From: JAFLBI01 sp964616465
GTDB lineage: Bacteria > Bacteroidota > Bacteroidia > Chitinophagales > Chitinophagaceae
Assembly: GCA_964616465.1 (NCBI GenBank)
Contig: CAZTTO010000012.1
Coordinates: 51,343 to 115,342, forward strand
DNA length: 64,000 nucleotides
Direction of reading: 5' to 3'
The stretch's first letter is position 1. Every line of letters starts with the position of its first letter. A program made the position numbers and the translations under genes. The notes under the pieces were generated by a model, which was not told the DNA's origin, searched no databases, and saw nothing but the letters and a program-made list of their open reading frames with translations. This document shows, one piece after another, positions 63,232 to 64,000 of the stretch.

Positions 63232-64000
63232 GTGAACAATTTAAAAGAATTGAAACCGAGAAAGGCACTGAACAAAGCCTTTTTAAAAGTAAAACCGAAC
63301 AGAACTGAAATTGAAGGTTTCAAGACCAATCTTATTACTTTACTCGACAGGACAAATGACACAGAAAGCGAAGAGTTTCATAAAAACTTGGTTTCCGACT
63401 TTCTAAAGAAAACCTATTACGACCCAAACCATTTTATAAATACCAAAGGTCGGAACGACCTTGTTATTCATAACGGACAAAATGCAAACTCTACAGTTGA
63501 CGTAATTCTCGAAGCAAAGAAACCCACCAACAAAGCCGAAATGCCGCAGGCATTCGCGAACACCAAAATAAATAAACAAACTGGTGAGCAAATGATTACC
63601 ACCAATAAACTGAATGTAAAAGCATTTCAGGAATTGGTGTTGTATTACTTACGAGAGAGAATTACTCATAAAAATCTTGAAGTAAAACATTTGGTTATAA
63701 CCAATATCAATGAATGGTTCATTTTTGACGCTACCCTTTTCGAAAGACTATTTGCCCAAAACAAAAATCTTGTAAAACAATTCAACGACTTTGAAGGCGG
63801 ACGATTGGCAGACACCAAAACCGATTTTTTCTACAAACAAATTGCAGAGCCATTTATTGACAGCATCACTTCTGAAATTGAATTTACTTACTTCAACATT
63901 CAGGACTTTCAAAAACCATTACGCAATACCGATAAGGCAGACGACAATTCGCTGATTGCTTTATTCAAACTTTTATCGCCAGAGCATCTTTTAAAACTTC
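63232..64000 (+). CDS. Type IIG-like restriction-modification enzyme, DUF7149 N-terminus (3' truncated)
   Basis: 256 codons open to the window edge. The start is a GTG at 63232 (NNLKELKPRKALNKAFLKVKPNRTEIEGF). It is the N-terminal DUF7149 region found in large Eco57I-like restriction-modification proteins of Bacteroidota. A PD-(D/E)xK-type nuclease core is visible: NDLVIHNGQN, then STVDVILEAKKPTNK with E-x-K. The stretch NEWFIFDATLFERLFAQNK and KLLSPEHLLKL agree with this family. The methyltransferase and target-recognition parts would lie beyond the window. It may mark the edge of a defence island. Confidence 0.8.
   Translation, partial: MNNLKELKPRKALNKAFLKVKPNRTEIEGFKTNLITLLDRTNDTESEEFHKNLVSDFLKKTYYDPNHFINTKGRNDLVIHNGQNANSTVDVILEAKKPTNKAEMPQAFANTKINKQTGEQMITTNKLNVKAFQELVLYYLRERITHKNLEVKHLVITNINEWFIFDATLFERLFAQNKNLVKQFNDFEGGRLADTKTDFFYKQIAEPFIDSITSEIEFTYFNIQDFQKPLRNTDKADDNSLIALFKLLSPEHLLKL

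Noticed and set aside
1..64000. CRISPR array, insertion sequence, tRNA or rRNA gene
   Set aside because: No regularly spaced repeats, transposase genes, CCA-ended cloverleaf or rRNA sequence were recognised on reading; a tRNA scan would settle the last point.

Overview
The window reads as chromosome of an AT-rich Bacteroidota, most likely a Chitinophagaceae member. The grounds are protein style (DUF5522, FISUMP, YceI plus OB-fold pair, 2TM protein, fasciclin beside an ECF sigma/anti-sigma pair), a methionine synthase split over two genes, Bacteroidota-type promoter boxes (TAnnTTTG), and a saproxanthin-type carotenoid cluster. Genus cannot be fixed from the sequence alone. I saw no rRNA, tRNA, insertion sequence or CRISPR array.

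Layout. 1-2980: 3' end of an arginine-pathway M20 deacetylase, a DUF2007 protein, a CPBP protease and dusB. 2977-10209: minus-strand carotenoid operon headed by an ECF-type sigma factor (sigma, crtI, crtB, idi, crtD-like, cruF-like, crtZ, crtY). 10340-13422: zinc-ribbon protein, a short ssb, an empty stretch, YceI, OB-fold protein, recR. 13472-17402: split metH with its own promoter and an interleaved (pseudoknot) inverted-repeat leader. 17453-24283: tetR-tolC-MFP-RND efflux operon. 24441-36699: mixed housekeeping genes (serC, thiL, an inositol-phosphatase-like gene, a lipid-kinase-like gene, a CoA-transferase, a YciO-like gene, a JmjC-type cupin) and a HypF-derived protein whose catalytic motifs are eroded, translationally coupled to a secreted RidA-like protein. 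36862-37923: an alkane monooxygenase gene broken by one in-frame TGA, next to an FNR-like regulator. 38897-45999: amidase, acyl-CoA ligase, radical SAM/SPASM protein, an orphan gene, GH25 lysozyme, outer-membrane-type protein. 46030-48689: paaABCD phenylacetyl-CoA epoxidase operon behind a PaaR-like palindrome; paaE is not present. 48803-50143: argH. 50224-55084: polysaccharide genes (Wzz-like, O-antigen ligase/polymerase, rfbB, rfbC, rfbA). 55101-58022: DUF5522, trmB, sigma/anti-sigma, fasciclin. 58197-59511: a two-gene HTH plus nucleotidyltransferase module with repeated operators, resembling a type IV toxin-antitoxin locus. 59611-62869: MFS carrier, FISUMP protein, membrane/SRPBCC protein. 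63232-64000: the start of a large type IIG-like restriction-modification gene that runs off the window.

The observations most worth a second look are the metH leader pseudoknot, the eroded HypF-like protein, the alkB nonsense codon, the HTH/nucleotidyltransferase module with its operators, and the sigma-headed carotenoid operon. Functional calls rest on motifs read by eye; no database search was possible.
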